Shown here: in pieces, positions 10,521 to 21,589 of the stretch
How the letters are laid out: the number at the start of each line of letters is the position of its first letter
Numbering within the stretch: position 1 is the first letter of the stretch
Assembly (NCBI RefSeq): GCF_014898055.3
Contig: NW_023601104.1
Coordinates: forward strand, 44,084,210-44,148,209
Length of the DNA: 64,000 nucleotides
From: Talpa occidentalis
Taxonomy: Eukaryota; Chordata; Mammalia; Eulipotyphla; Talpidae
Direction: 5' to 3'
The notes under the pieces: generated by a model
Seen by the model: the letters and a program-made list of their open reading frames with translations, nothing else
Database searches by the model: none
What the model was told of the DNA's origin: nothing
Translations under genes and position numbers: made by a program

Positions 10521-11660
10521 AAGATCTGCCATGGGCTTCTTCTTTGGAAAGTCAAGCCAGTCAGCCTCAAGCAAATTATTATAGATTTTCAAGAACAAGA
10601 GGGTTTTCAGGGCAAGAGAAATATAATGCCACAGGCCCTTTGAAGTTTAACCACCAAAGTCAATATCCCAGTAATCCTTTTGTTATTACACACTGTCCTG
10701 ATGCTTCTTGGGTAAGTTTGCCAAGAAAAAGCATTGTATAATGTTTAGTCCATTAGTTTTTAAAAATATGAGAACATGATAATAATGACAACATTTACAA
10801 AATTAAACAACAAAGACATTTTCATCCTGAGACCTTTGGATTGGAGACTGCAGAACCTGCCTAAGAGTCTGGAACAAACTTAGAGTCCAGTGCAGCTTCT
10901 TAAGTAAAAGAAAAGTAGACATAGAATCCAAGCAAGGAAAGCTACATGAAGTTCCTATATTTGTGGTTCTAAAGGTGGAAGAAGTAAGGCGATTTTAAGC
11001 ATCTTTTGCAGTCCTCCAGTTCCCAGATTTATTTTCATCTTCTGAGAGGGAAACCTGCCCACTAACTTAAGTACATATTTGCAATAGCTCATGCTTGAAA
11101 CTTCCTTCAAAAAAATGTGGACAGCTAGTAAAAACAGGGACTATTTTCTCTGTTTTTTTTTTTTTTCTGTTAACCTTTTTCAATCCTAGCTTGTCATTCC
11201 ACAGAACCTTACTTTTCTGATCCCACCCTCCTCTTTAATTTATGATTGTACATGTTTTGCAGCTTACTTCCTTACAAATTGTTTAAGTGTTCTATCAGGT
11301 CAAGCTTCTGTTTCTATTTTTAAGTATCTATTTTCCATGCCTATTTTTTTCATTCATTAATTAAACAGCATTCACTAGGATGTGTGTTTAGGGGTGTTCA
11401 TGTGAGTGTATGTGCTGTAGGGAACAAAGATCCTTGGATAACTTAGAAATTATAGACCAGTTAGATACTAGGTTTTAAAAAATAATTTCTCATAATTTTT
11501 TGGAACTCTATAGTATGTGAACAAGAAGGCTGGTTCTACTTCCTGCCAAGGGGATTTAACCATATAAAAAGGTTCAGCATCATTAGGTAGCTTTGATTTT
11601 ACAGTAGCTCTAATTTAGCCATACCGAGATGTGACATATATTAAATGGAACTAGGAAAAT
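10521..11660. other. Unclassified AT-rich sequence
   Basis: No gene or classifiable repeat was seen. There is a T-run at about 11150-11166. Short open frames such as 10544-10741 on the plus strand have no signature. Confidence 0.4.
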
Positions 11661-11673
11661 TGAAGTAGAAGCT

Positions 11674-11935
11674 ATGGCCACAACTGTGGTAAAGATGGCC
11701 AAAATTTTTCATTCTCACCTTTTATGTTCAGCTTATGTCGAACTCTGTGAAAAGCTCTCATTCGAAGAAAGTTCTTTGTCCTTTCCTCAGCTAAAGATGA
11801 TGACATTTTGAAAAAATTGATAAAAATTAGTTCAGCAAGTATTATAACTGCGGAGAAGCAAAAACCGTCTTCTGATAGTAAACTCGAGAGTCAGTCAAAT
11901 GTCAACTGATCCAAATGACTGACAATAAAATGTCA
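11674..11935 (+). pseudogene. Coding-like segment with splice-acceptor-like tract, possible retrocopy or decayed terminal exon
   Basis: Two short frames overlap. One runs from the ATG at 11674 to the TGA at 11809-11811 (45 codons). The other runs from 11793 to the TGA at 11907-11909 (38 codons, starting KDDDILKKLIK and ending SQSNVN). Just before the second is a pyrimidine-rich tract ending in AG at 11790, like a 3' splice site. An AATAAA signal lies at 11924-11929, 15 bp after the second stop. The composition of the second frame (Lys, Ser, Asp, Glu rich) looks more protein-like than the neighbouring random frames. I do not recognise the protein. It may be a frameshifted processed pseudogene, a terminal exon, or chance. 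Confidence 0.25.
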
Positions 11936-12163
11936 GAATTAGTAGCCCTTGCTGAAAACATAGCACTTTACAAAGCTGTCAAGAACAAGACTCTTAGGGG
12001 TAATTGTGGCCACTCTGTGGACAGAAACTGTACTTCAGAAATAGAAGTCAATGTGCATTTTTCCTTTTGCAAAGGAGAGGCTTCCTTAAAGACCATATGC
12101 CTCTGGGTCTCAACTTCCGCCTCAGGATATCAGCAGTGCATACTCCCAAGAGTGTGTAGACTT

Positions 12164-12246
12164 CAGGATCTAAACACCGGGGCACCAACACCACACACAC
12201 ACACTTTGCAGGATCTAAACACCGGGGCACCAACACCACACACATA
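12164..12246. repeat. Tandem duplication, 45-bp unit, about 1.8 copies
   Basis: The unit beginning CAGGATCTAAACACCGGGGC at 12164 recurs at 12209, with essentially no differences over the overlap of about 38 bp. Identity this high implies a recent duplication. Confidence 0.93.
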
Positions 12247-12254
12247 CTCTCTTT

Positions 12255-12258
<4 letters not shown>

Positions 12259-12288
<30 letters not shown>
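12259..12288. repeat. (CA)n microsatellite
   Basis: About 15 CA units directly after the 45-bp duplication, ending in CGTGTGCATG. Confidence 0.95.
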
Positions 12289-12290
<2 letters not shown>

Positions 12291-12768
12291 TGCATGCACA
12301 CTCAGCCAGCATAGTCTCTTCTTATTAGCTAAGTACAACTTATTCATTAACTATGCCTTTTCTTTTTCTCTTTTGTTCTTGTGTAGTTCAAGTTCAGCCT
12401 TTCCTGTTAAACCCCAAACCCATTTGTTAATTCCAAGTTAAACGTTAAACAGCTGTCCCTGCAGGACCCCAAACTCAACTTTGGGCCTCTAATTCTCATT
12501 CCAAGGGAATAATTCTGATTCCCTTGATTCCACCCAACCCAATTTTAATTGAGTTCCCCTGCTCTAATTAAAAAAAAAAATGTTTCAAATAGCAACACCC
12601 TGCTGCAAATCTGAAAGAATAATCAATAATCTCATTTCTCCTAGGATGATTCTTTGCTCTCCTTATTTCTACCTTTAAAAAATCTCATGCTGAAATCAAC
12701 TGGTTCTGAAAAGATTTATTAATCTCTTTCTTCAGAGCCAGTCACATTTTTCACTTTCCCTGTTTCTC

Positions 12769-13037
12769 TTTTTTTTTTAAAGATTTATTTATTTATTTAT
12801 ACAAGCACTGGGTACAGTCAGAAGTGTGGGAGGGTGAGAGAATTCACCAGAACCAAAGCGGGGAACAGAACAGGCAGACTGACGAAGTACACTGCTGAGG
12901 GAAGCAGTGGACACGGCAGGAGAGCTCTGCACACCATGTGGGACCCTCACCTTTGGCCGGGGGTGGAACCAGCGCTGCACAGGCTGCGGGCAGCTTCACA
13001 GCCCAGTGCTCAACCTCTGTGCCTCTGGGAAGACCCC
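12769..13037 (-). mobile_element. tRNA-derived SINE (antisense)
   Basis: T-run and AAAGATTTATTTATTTATTT tail at the left, then GGGTGAGAGAATTCACCAG, ACACTGCTGAGGGAAGCAG, and a degraded head ending CTCTGGGAAGACCCC. Body and length match the other copies. Target duplication is not clear. It forms an inverted pair with the SINE at 13089. Confidence 0.9.
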
Positions 13038-13088
13038 TTGTCTCTTATTCTCTTTTTTTTTTTTTTTTTTAATAAAAGAGGTCAAATA

Positions 13089-13358
13089 GGGCCTCCCTGG
13101 TGGCACAAGGGGTTAAGACACAATCTATGAAGCTAACCACAGCCTCTGCAGCATGAGTTTGATCCCCAGCCAGTGAGAAATCCACATGGCACAGCAGACC
13201 TCTACTGACTCTCTGGCTGCTCCCCTCAGCAGTGTATTTCAGTCAGTCTGCCTGTTCTGTTCCCCACTCTGTTTCTAGTGAATCCTCTCACCTCCACATC
13301 TCTGGCCTGTACCCCTGTTCTTGTATGCATAAATAAATAAATCTTTAAAAAAAAAAAA
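13089..13358 (+). mobile_element. tRNA-derived SINE, full length
   Basis: Starts GGGCCTCCCTGGTGGCACAA, has a recognisable B box (GAGTTTGATCCCC), the CAGTGTATTTCAGTCAGTCT body block and the AAATAAATAAATCTTT plus A-tail. Flanks AGGTCAAAT and AGGCCAAAT are a target duplication with one change. Confidence 0.95.
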
Positions 13359-13504
13359 GGCCAAATTTCTCAATTTTATTTTCTTTAAAGCCCATTGAAA
13401 TTACTCTTATTCTCATATCTAAAGAGTATCCCATTAAACCCACCAAGGTTTAAGGCAGGGTGTTCACCAGGTTGCATTATATGTATCCTTAAAAGCTGAA
13501 AATT

Positions 13505-13776
13505 GGGCCTCCCTGGTGGTGCAAGGGGTTAATTCTAAGCACTATTAAGCTATCTGCAGCCACTGCAGCATGAATTCGATCCCCAGCCAGAAAGCTAACC
13601 CACATGGTGCAACAGACCTCTCCTATCTCGCCTACTGCTCCCCTCAGCAGTGTATTTCAGTCATTGTGCCTGTTCTGTTCCCCACTCTGTCTCTGGTGAA
13701 TCCTCTCATTCCCCCACACCTCTGGCTTATACCCCAGCTCTTGTATGCATAAATAAATGCAATAAATCTTTTTTTA
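13505..13776 (+). mobile_element. tRNA-derived SINE, full length
   Basis: Same family, head GGGCCTCCCTGGTGGTGCAA and B box GAATTCGATCCCC. A perfect 14-bp target duplication AAAAGCTGAAAATT flanks it (13491-13504 and 13777-13790), so the insertion is fairly recent and its borders are certain. Confidence 0.96.
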
Positions 13777-14024
13777 AAAAGCTGAAAATTGCTTGGTTTT
13801 GAAAACTGGTCCTATTTTAAATACCCTTAAACAGAAATACATCTAAAAGAATATCATCAAAATCTTTTTATAGTTTGAATTTCACCAATAAATATGTCTT
13901 CCTTATGAATTCTAATATTAATACATTTGACCCAGTTATATTTAATCTTTAAATAGTTTGTGGCACTAAAGTTAAAGACATCAATTCTTAAATCAGTAAT
14001 CAGCTCAGCTATGTTCACTCTGAG

Positions 14025-14565
14025 GCCAAGATTCCCAAATCTTTTTGGTATCAGGATACATTAATATTCTTAAAATCACAGAAGATTCCCAAGAGCTTTT
14101 ATCAGGTTGTTTTGTATCTATCAGTAGACATCATATTAGAAATTAAAACACAGAAATTTTAAGAACATTAATTAGTAGTATTTAATAATAATAAATCCAT
14201 TCAATGTTAACACAACCAACATATTTTAATAAAACATCGCTGCACTTTCCATAAGAAAAGAAAGTGAGAAGATGATATTATTTTACATTTTCGAAAATTC
14301 CTTTAATGTGTGGTTAATGAAAGTTGGAATCTTGTATCCACTTCTCCATTCAGTCTGTTGTGATATCACACTTCATGTTGCTTCCTGAAAACCCTATTGC
14401 ACACTTGTGAGAGAAAAAGAGAAATAACATTATAAAAAGTAACATTAGAAAAGACAAAAAAACCCTGCAAAAACATAGTTTTGACTTTAAGGACCTCTTA
14501 AAGGGTTGTGCACCTCATCCAAGGGTTCCCAGACCACACTTTTGAGAATTCCTATATGTTCTAAA
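14025..14565 (+). mobile_element. Non-autonomous hAT-type DNA transposon relic
   Basis: The left end TTCCCAAATCTTTTTGGTATCAGGA and right end GGTTCCCAGACCACACTTTTGAGAATT correspond to the terminal inverted repeats of old mammalian hAT elements. Between them are familiar blocks such as AGAAATTAAAACACAGAAATTT and GATATCACACTTCATGTTGC. No transposase frame remains. The subfamily is not certain. Confidence 0.65.
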
Positions 14566-16950
14566 CAGGATGTAAAGGCTAAATTCAATGAGGAAATGCA
14601 GTAGATAATAAATGCAAAATGATGTATGTTGCTAAGTAGGAGAAGACAAAATAATGCTAATGTTGAAGCAAATATGCTGACAATTAACTGGAAGACTCAT
14701 GGCAAGATAATACTTAGGATTTAAGCAGGATTGGCGATTTTGTTTGATAGAAGCAATGGATTAGATTACTCTAGAAAATGTAAGTCTCTTTTTTCTACTT
14801 TCTCTGCAGGAGACGACCACCCTCCCCTGACAAAGGCTATCCTGTGAGGGTCCATTTTCCCAGGTCATAGTATATGTTCTTATGGATATGATTTTATTTG
14901 CCTCAGCTCCAATCATCACTGCCCCTTTGTTGGCAACCATATTCGGTAGACATATTGGACTTGCAAACAAGCAAAACACCCTCTTATAGCTTTCATTGTG
15001 AAAAAGTAAACTTTGGAGTATCATCAAACTTTATTAATTGTCATTCAATGAATTTCAACTTAACATCATAAATTTCCATCACCTTATTGCTCCAGTTGCT
15101 GCTGCTTCTACCTTTTTTTTTTTCCCAGATGTTTTCCTGGGAGCACGTACCAGGGCCTTGTTCCCACCCTTGATGATTTTCCTTGTCGAGTTTTGGTTTC
15201 AGGGAGGGCAAGGCCAGTTTGGAGGAGGATGTCTTCCAAGTTTGGAACTGGGGGGAGGTCTCAGTTGAATAGTAGGTCCTGCTTTGGGTACATGGTTATG
15301 GCTCTCTTTTCATTGTTATTCAGAAGCCATAAGAAATACACTGCATGTCCCACAAAGAACACTTGCTGTCCTGTTTTATTAATAATATATTTAGAACTGC
15401 ATTTCTCCACTGAAACAATGATTACATTGAATTTTTTTCATCTGGTCTTCAGATAATGAAGAGCAGTGGTTACTTAAAAAGGTTCTTTTAATTATTAAAG
15501 TCATGGTGGTAGTTGTGGTGGTGGTGATGGTGGTGGTGGTAGTGGTGGTGGTGGGTGTGTGAAAGAGAGAATGATTTTGTTGCCAGGGTGAAGGAACTAT
15601 ATAAAAAATAGATTGACTGGACTAACTTACCAAGGCCATAACATGGTTTGGGTTAAGAAAAGCCAATCTTTTGTTGAATAGCCTCATGTAAAAATTGCCT
15701 TTGGAAGGCTCTACATTTCTGTGCAAACTTTAAACCAGAGCTAATCGGAAGTGCTGCTCATATAGCCAGGGGCCATCTAAGAAACAGACCAGTGGATTAA
15801 CACCATTTTTAAAAGTCAGGAAGTCTCTCCTCCTGGAGGAGAGTTTTCCAAACAGAAATTTGGACTGCCAAACACAAGAAAGATAGTCTCCTCTTTCTTG
15901 CTCCTGGACTTTCTAGTCTTCCTCTTCCCCTGCCACTGTTCCCCCTCCTAGCCTCCTTTCCCTGACAATCTTCCACCCCACCTCCAGCCATCAGTAAAAT
16001 CTATATTGAAAGCAAGGGTTATATAAAAAATAGCCAATCAATCAGATGTTTTCTGGACATTTTTGATTAACAGAATGGGGTCTTAAGAGCCTAAGCTGGT
16101 TTCTAGTCAAATAAGAAAATATTCAAATACATGTCTGAAGCTTTTGTTAAATGAGATAGTTAGAAGTAAACTATTAATAAATAGTGTATATGACTGCAAA
16201 AATATTTTCATTTTTTTTCCTAACCTGTGAACCTGTTTTTCATGTAGCAATGCGTGTCTCCCAGTTTAGCTGCCTAATCTAATAACTGCAGTGTAGACAT
16301 AGCTATGTTGCAAATGACCACCTGTAAATTAGCTATAGACATTTAAATGGAGGATAGCAAGCATTTCTAATCTTTATTATTCTCCCCTACTCCAGCTTAC
16401 CTTTACATACTCTAAATATTGGCACTGTTCCTACAAGCATCTTAGGAAAACAAGAGCCAGGGTTAGACATCAGTAGTTTCAAGTTAGCAAAATAAAGTTT
16501 GGAAATGGGAAGTAATACAAAAAAGCAAGAACTTGTCTTGCAGAATTTTGTGTTTTTTCCTCACAATATTTGCATTGTGTGCAGAAGATTTGCAAAATAG
16601 AAACCAGAATATTTTGATTAATCACACAAAATATAAGAGATGGCAGCATTTGCCAGAGGAAAACTGAATATATGAAACATCAAAATGTGTGGCAAAAAAC
16701 CCCAAATATTGATGTAGCCTCAATATTCTCAGCACGTCTAGATTTTGAATGAACATTTTATTTTCTTGTCAGTGATTCAGAATTTCCACTGCTACTGTTG
16801 AGCAATAAGGGAAAATCATGCCAACTGGGAGAAAGCTTTATTTTAAGGTTGAAGGCATGAAATAAGCACTAAGAAGACAATTGTACACCTGTTTTCAAGA
16901 GTAAAAAGGCATCTCAAATCTGCTTTGCTTTTGAAAATTTGGCCAAGGAG
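14566..16950. other. Low-repeat intergenic sequence
   Basis: No gene was recognised and only the GGT repeat stands out. Open frames at 14761-15027, 15038-15268 and 15809-15991 lack homologous features. The stretch is comparatively free of transposons, so it may include unique ancestral DNA. Confidence 0.4.
15504..15560. repeat. (GGT)n microsatellite
   Basis: Imperfect trinucleotide repeat GGT with AGT and GAT variants over about 57 bp, G-rich on the plus strand. Confidence 0.95.
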
Positions 16951-16959
16951 TGTATTTCA

Positions 16960-17700
16960 AAGGCCCAATAGCCCATAACATTATTCCCAGGGCTCTGTGC
17001 TCTCTGCCTAATTGGGCTTCCTCACATTTGCATAAGCGTGATACTTCATGATTAATGCATAAGACCCAGCATGGAACCCGGTATCAATTCGTCTATAGAG
17101 GTCCCCCCTCACACACACCGAAAACAATCATTGTGCCTAAAATATAATCCGTTATATTTGTAGGTATGACTGCACTGTAGAATGTCAGACCACTTAAATG
17201 CCATGACAAAACCTTCACAAAATTGTAAACCTGTTCTGGGTAAGAAGGCAGGCACTGCCGCCTTGGGACCACGCTCAAGCCAGAAAAGGTTTATTCTCAA
17301 AAGGAAGCATCAAGACCACGGTTTTTTTTTCCCTGTTTGGTCATGCACTCAATAAAAAGGGGGAGAGTTTCAAAATAGCCACCCAGCGATTACTTATGCA
17401 TTACAAAACAAAGGATAGCCCTCCCTTTGGCACTTCCAAACACTAAATAACTGCCAGGTGGACTTAATCAACAAAGCTAGAAGGTGTTGAACTTCAAGAA
17501 TAAAATCAATTCTAGCTGAGATGGACAGCCATACAATTAAGGAGTGCAGCTCTCGCTGCGAGTCCAGGTGTGCCGAGTGGTGTTGCTTGTCCCTTCCCAG
17601 CCGCCTGGGTGGCCTTAATTAGGCAGGAATCCTCTTCCCATGGTGGGGCCAGAAATTGGGATTCACCAGCAGATCTCCATTTGTGAGATAAAACCAGAAG
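16960..17700. promoter_or_regulatory. Candidate conserved noncoding element with POU and homeodomain motifs
   Basis: Repeat-free stretch with a perfect octamer ATTTGCAT at 17026-17033 and TGATTAATGCAT at 17049-17060, followed by a moderately GC-rich block at 17540-17700. Such a motif cluster in repeat-free sequence is typical of developmental enhancers, but function is inference only. No long open frame is present; the 61-63 codon minus frames at 17093-17300 are not convincing. Confidence 0.3.
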
Positions 17701-18184
17701 AGCCCTGGAGAGTCCTGTCTCTGAATCTGTGGTGTATCTGTGGGTTATTTGTTGTTGTTGTTTTAATTATTTAAAATTAACATGAGGTTTTGAGGGGAAA
17801 AATAAACAAGTTGGAATTCTCTGAAATTAAGAGGCCCCATCTGACATCATCCTCTTCCCCCATGCAACTTTCCAGAAGTGACCTTTTAAATGAAATGTGT
17901 GTTCTTCCAGATATTTTGTTGCTTTATATGTAAGTGTATGTGTGTGAGAGAGACAGAGACTGAGAATCCATATAAGTTCAGGGGAAAAGCTACTATGCAT
18001 ACCTTCTGTGACTTGTTTTTCTGCTTCATGATAATTCATGAACTTTTCCTGCAAAGTGCATTTATGCTTATTTAATTCCCTTTAATAATTTTATGGTATC
18101 ATGCTATATGGATTACCAACACACAAAGATTCCTCCATCATTTTTTAAAAGTATTATATGCAATGCCACATGTTAGTTTGCTGG
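17701..18184. other. Unclassified AT-rich sequence
   Basis: No gene or identifiable repeat. A GTTGTTGTT run occurs at 17750-17762 and a GAGAGAGACAGAG stretch near 17946. Confidence 0.4.
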
Positions 18185-18280
18185 CACCTCAAGGACAAAC
18201 ACTATCTCGGTCACAGCTGTATTGCTGGTCATAACATCAAGAATGACACCTGTTTAATAAATATGGGTTAAATATTTAAG
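18185..18280 (+). repeat. L2 LINE 3' end relic
   Basis: Reads like a diverged L2 terminus: CACCTCAAGGACAAACACTATCTC, a degraded CACAGCTGTATTGCTGG, then TTTAATAAATATGGGTTAAAT. Confidence 0.5.
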
Positions 18281-18689
18281 TGAAATATGTAAGGAAAATC
18301 CCAGTTTAGTCTTCCTTTATGAGACATATGAATCTAAAATCTGTGTAAAAATTGCAGTTATGTCCAAAATGTTGTACCATATTATATATACCCAAAGTAA
18401 ATCAGTTATTATATTCTATTTTGTCAACAATGGGATTACAGAGTTATTAATTTTTGTTAATGTAATTAATGAGAAAGTATGTTTTGTTATTTTACATTGC
18501 ATTTTATTAATTTCTAGAATGTTAGGAATGTTCCTAAAGGTATCAATTGTGTTTCTTTCCTTTCAACTATTTGGTCATATCTTTGACCAAATAGATTGTT
18601 AGTATTTTTCATATTGTTTTTGACATGCTATTCTATATATTTAAAAATTCAATCCTTTTGCTTGACATGTTTAGAACAGTTTGTTCAGT

Positions 18690-19830
18690 AAAAATATTTG
18701 TCCTTTGATTCTACTTATCTATCTACCTATCCATCCATCCATCTACCTTGTCTAACAAAATTTTATATATTTATGTTCAAAATATGTCAGTTTTATTCCA
18801 TTTCTTGATTTATTGCTAGAGAGACATTCTCCACGCCAGAATAAAAGCTAAACCACTCATGCACACTTCTAACATTTATAATTTTCATTTGTATATCATA
18901 TTTTTGACCAATTCAAATTTACTTTATATGACAAGAGGGAAAAAACTGAATTCATTTAGACTTGATCATTCAAGTAGCTAATTGTCCTATTACTATTTAT
19001 TAAGAAGTAGATATTTTCAAGGATTTGAAATATCAACTGCATCATATGCCAAGTTCTTGTAGGTACTTGGTTTATTTTGGACTTCCTGCTCTGTTTCATT
19101 GTCATCAAGTCTATTCTTGCATCAGTGCCATACTGTTTTAATTACTGTAACATTCATGGTACATTTTATTTTTGGAAGTAGACCGCCCACATTACTTTCT
19201 TTTTCTTTCAGTATTCACCTAAATTTATATTTTAGAACTATTTTGTAAGGTTCAAAAAATGAAAAGTAGAATATAGTAAAACACTAAAGATTTTGATGGG
19301 AATATATGGTTTTAGCAGTGTTAATTTACAAAAAATATCTTTTTAATGTTGAGATTTCTAATAAAAATATCTTTTTATATCTTCAGTGTTTTTGTTTTTT
19401 ATGCCCCTGATCAGTTTCTGAAGTTTTCTTTATGCAGGTTTGCAATTTTCAAAAGTTTATATCGGGTTTTATTTTTCTCTTCGCTTTTGTGACTGAGATA
19501 TTTTCTTTCACACAGTTATTGTTTTTAAAATAAAAGCTTATTGTTTTATAAATTTTGTAACCAGTCACTTTATTAAATATTCATATTGTTTCTAATAGCT
19601 TTTCGGCTGATTCTTGGGGGCTATATAAGTATATTACCATAAAAAACAAGTTTGTCTATCCCTTTGGAAAATTTACACCTGGGATTTCATTCCCTTGTCC
19701 TCTTCTGACATGTCAATATGATAAATGATTTTGAGGTGAGCTGATTACTCATGATTTATTATTATAAAATTTTCATTAAACTGTTTTTATTTTAATATTT
19801 CTTTAAGATTTTACTTCAAAGTTTTGCGTC
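18690..19830 (-). mobile_element. Old LINE-1 ORF2 segment (antisense)
   Basis: T-rich strand with reversed ORF2 landmarks in order: CATACTGTTTTAATTACTGTAAC (19130), GATTTTGATGGGAAT (19291), AACCAGTCACTTTATTAAATATTC (19559) and a TTTCTAATAGCTTTT block (19589). Many stops and indels; dead. A 3-bp-unit simple repeat ATCC/ATCT lies at 18712-18750 at its left. Confidence 0.65.
18712..18750. repeat. (ATCT/ATCC)n short tandem repeat
   Basis: Tetranucleotide run mixing CTAT, CTAC and CCAT units over about 39 bp. Confidence 0.85.
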
Positions 19831-19939
19831 GACATTCATTAATAAAACCAGTGTGTCATTTTCTTTTTATACTGTCTTCATCAGATTATGTGACCAATTT
19901 GAATGGACTTTGTAAAAATAATTCAAAAGCTTACTTTTA

Positions 19940-20330
19940 TATCTGTCAGGCTCCAATAAGAAACACAGAAAACACTCAGGGTATTCCAAGCAGAGAGAGA
20001 GGATTAAAGTAGAAAATTCGGCTTAAAAGTAGTTGGAAGGACTGGAAGGGCAAGAGAAAAGTTCATTTTACCCTGACATCAGGCCGTACAGGAAGCTTCT
20101 GCAGCTCTGAGGGTTAAAATCCAGGCATTTGCTGTGGACACCATTCTGGCTCCTGATTCCACCACTCATGAGCCTGCTTACACCAGTGCTGGACCTGCCA
20201 CCACTGCCAGAAGCAAAGCTTGGCTTCTCCATTCCTTTTCCTTCCTAATCTTGCCTTAGTGCCTCCAATTGGCAGAACTAACCAGACCCTGCTGATGGAT
20301 CAAAGCTGTACTTCCAGACCCTTGACATAC
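19940..20330. repeat. Possible ancient dispersed repeat, unclassified
   Basis: The stretch CAATAAGAAACACAGAAAAC through CTTAGTGCCTCCAATTGGCAGAACTAACCAGA resembles a medium-reiteration mammalian repeat, but I cannot name the family with confidence. Confidence 0.35.
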
Positions 20331-20699
20331 AGAGAACACAGATGGTCAGATAAGAGGATAGGTACTAATCAATACTATGTGACATACTTTTTTCTCAATA
20401 TTCTTGGATCATGTATATAACACTGAAATTATCTATTCTTGAAGGTTTGAAAAAAAAAAAACAATAGTGAAAACATTTGGACTGGTGATTTTGTGGGAAA
20501 TTCGATATTCTTATTTATTTTCCATGAATAGATTTTTTTTCCTGCCTCTTCTCATGTAAAATTTAGTAAATTGTATTTTCTTACAAAATCATCCATTTCA
20601 GTAGCTTTTTACATTTATTTGCATAGATTTGCAATTTAAGCTTATCTGCACCAATCATTTATTTCCCCTTTCCCATTTTTTATAGTAGTCAAATTAATT

Positions 20700-21575
20700 C
20701 CCTGTCTCCCTGATCCTACAAGATGTCTATGCCCTAATCCCCAGAATTTATGAATATAGTATGCTACATGACAAAAGGGACTTCATAGTTGTGGTTAAGG
20801 CTATATAGACCTTGAGAAGGAGAGATTTTCCTGATTATTGTTTTGCTTTGTGTTCTCTTTTTTAAATTGAGGTAATGTCAATTTACATTGTTGTTTGCAT
20901 TTTGGGAGTATAGGACACACACCTCTCCTCCCTTCAAATATTATTACCACAGTTCACCCTCCACCAAAGTACCCATGGTTCACCACCTTAGTCCATTATA
21001 CTCCCTGCACACCTTGTTTGCAGCCTTTCTCCTTAACTCTGCCTCTGGAGTCTTTCTGATTATTCTGATGCACCCAATCAAAGCACAGAACACTTAAAAG
21101 CAGAGAACGTTCTCCTTCTAGAATCTAACTCTGTGACCAAAGGAATGTGGCAAAAGGAAATTTAGAGTTTGGAAGTAGAAGGATTTGCCACACTTACTGG
21201 TTTGAAGATGGAGGGGCAAGTTGATAAATGCAGGAAACCAGAAGTTGCTGAGGGAGGCTCTCCATTGACAGCCAGAAAGGAGCAATAATCTTAGACCCAC
21301 TACCACAAGGAAATAAATTCTGCCACTACTTAAATGAGCTTGAAAGCCAATTCTTCCCCAGAGCTTCAGCAGAACCCAATTTAGCTGACATCTTAATCTC
21401 TATCCTGTGAGCTCTGAATGAAAGGAATGAGATTTCCAGCGAGCCCACCTATACTACTCTGACCTACAGATTGTGAGATAATAAAAATATGTGTTGTGTT
21501 GTTCTTTTTTTAATTTGTGATGTTTTAAACTACTTTGTGGTAATTTTTTAGAGCAGCAACAGAAAACTAACACAT
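20700..21575 (+). mobile_element. ERVL-MaLR (MLT1-like) LTR, interrupted
   Basis: The left part has the classical order CCCTAATCCCCAGAATTTATGAATATAGTATG, CATGACAAAAGGGACTTC and GACCTTGAGAAGGAGAGATTTTCCTG (to about 20845). The right part has GAATCTAACTCTG.., TGACCTACAGATTGTGAGATAATAAA.. and the terminal TTTGTGGTAATTTTTTAGAGCAGCAACAGAAAACTAACACA (to 21575). The middle is replaced by an L1-like antisense segment listed separately. It carries no genes. Confidence 0.72.
20850..21055 (-). mobile_element. Old LINE-1 3' fragment inserted in the MLT1-like LTR
   Basis: AATTGAGGTAATGTCAATTTACA and a CACCAAAGTACCCATGGTTCACC block are reversed L1 3' UTR landmarks, related to 9353-9620. It splits the flanking LTR halves, so it is younger than that LTR. 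Confidence 0.5.
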
Positions 21576-21589
21576 TTTATATTATATAT

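Larger units (their letters stand above)
11936..12768. other. Intergenic sequence with tandem duplication and CA repeat
   Basis: Apart from the duplicated block and microsatellite listed separately, I see no gene. The 137-codon plus frame at 11915-12328 runs through the duplication and the repeat, so it is most likely an artefact of low complexity. Sequence 12390-12570 is pyrimidine-rich and unclassified. Confidence 0.4.

Noticed and set aside
11915..12328. 137-codon frame
   Set aside because: It depends on the 45-bp tandem duplication and the CA repeat for its length.
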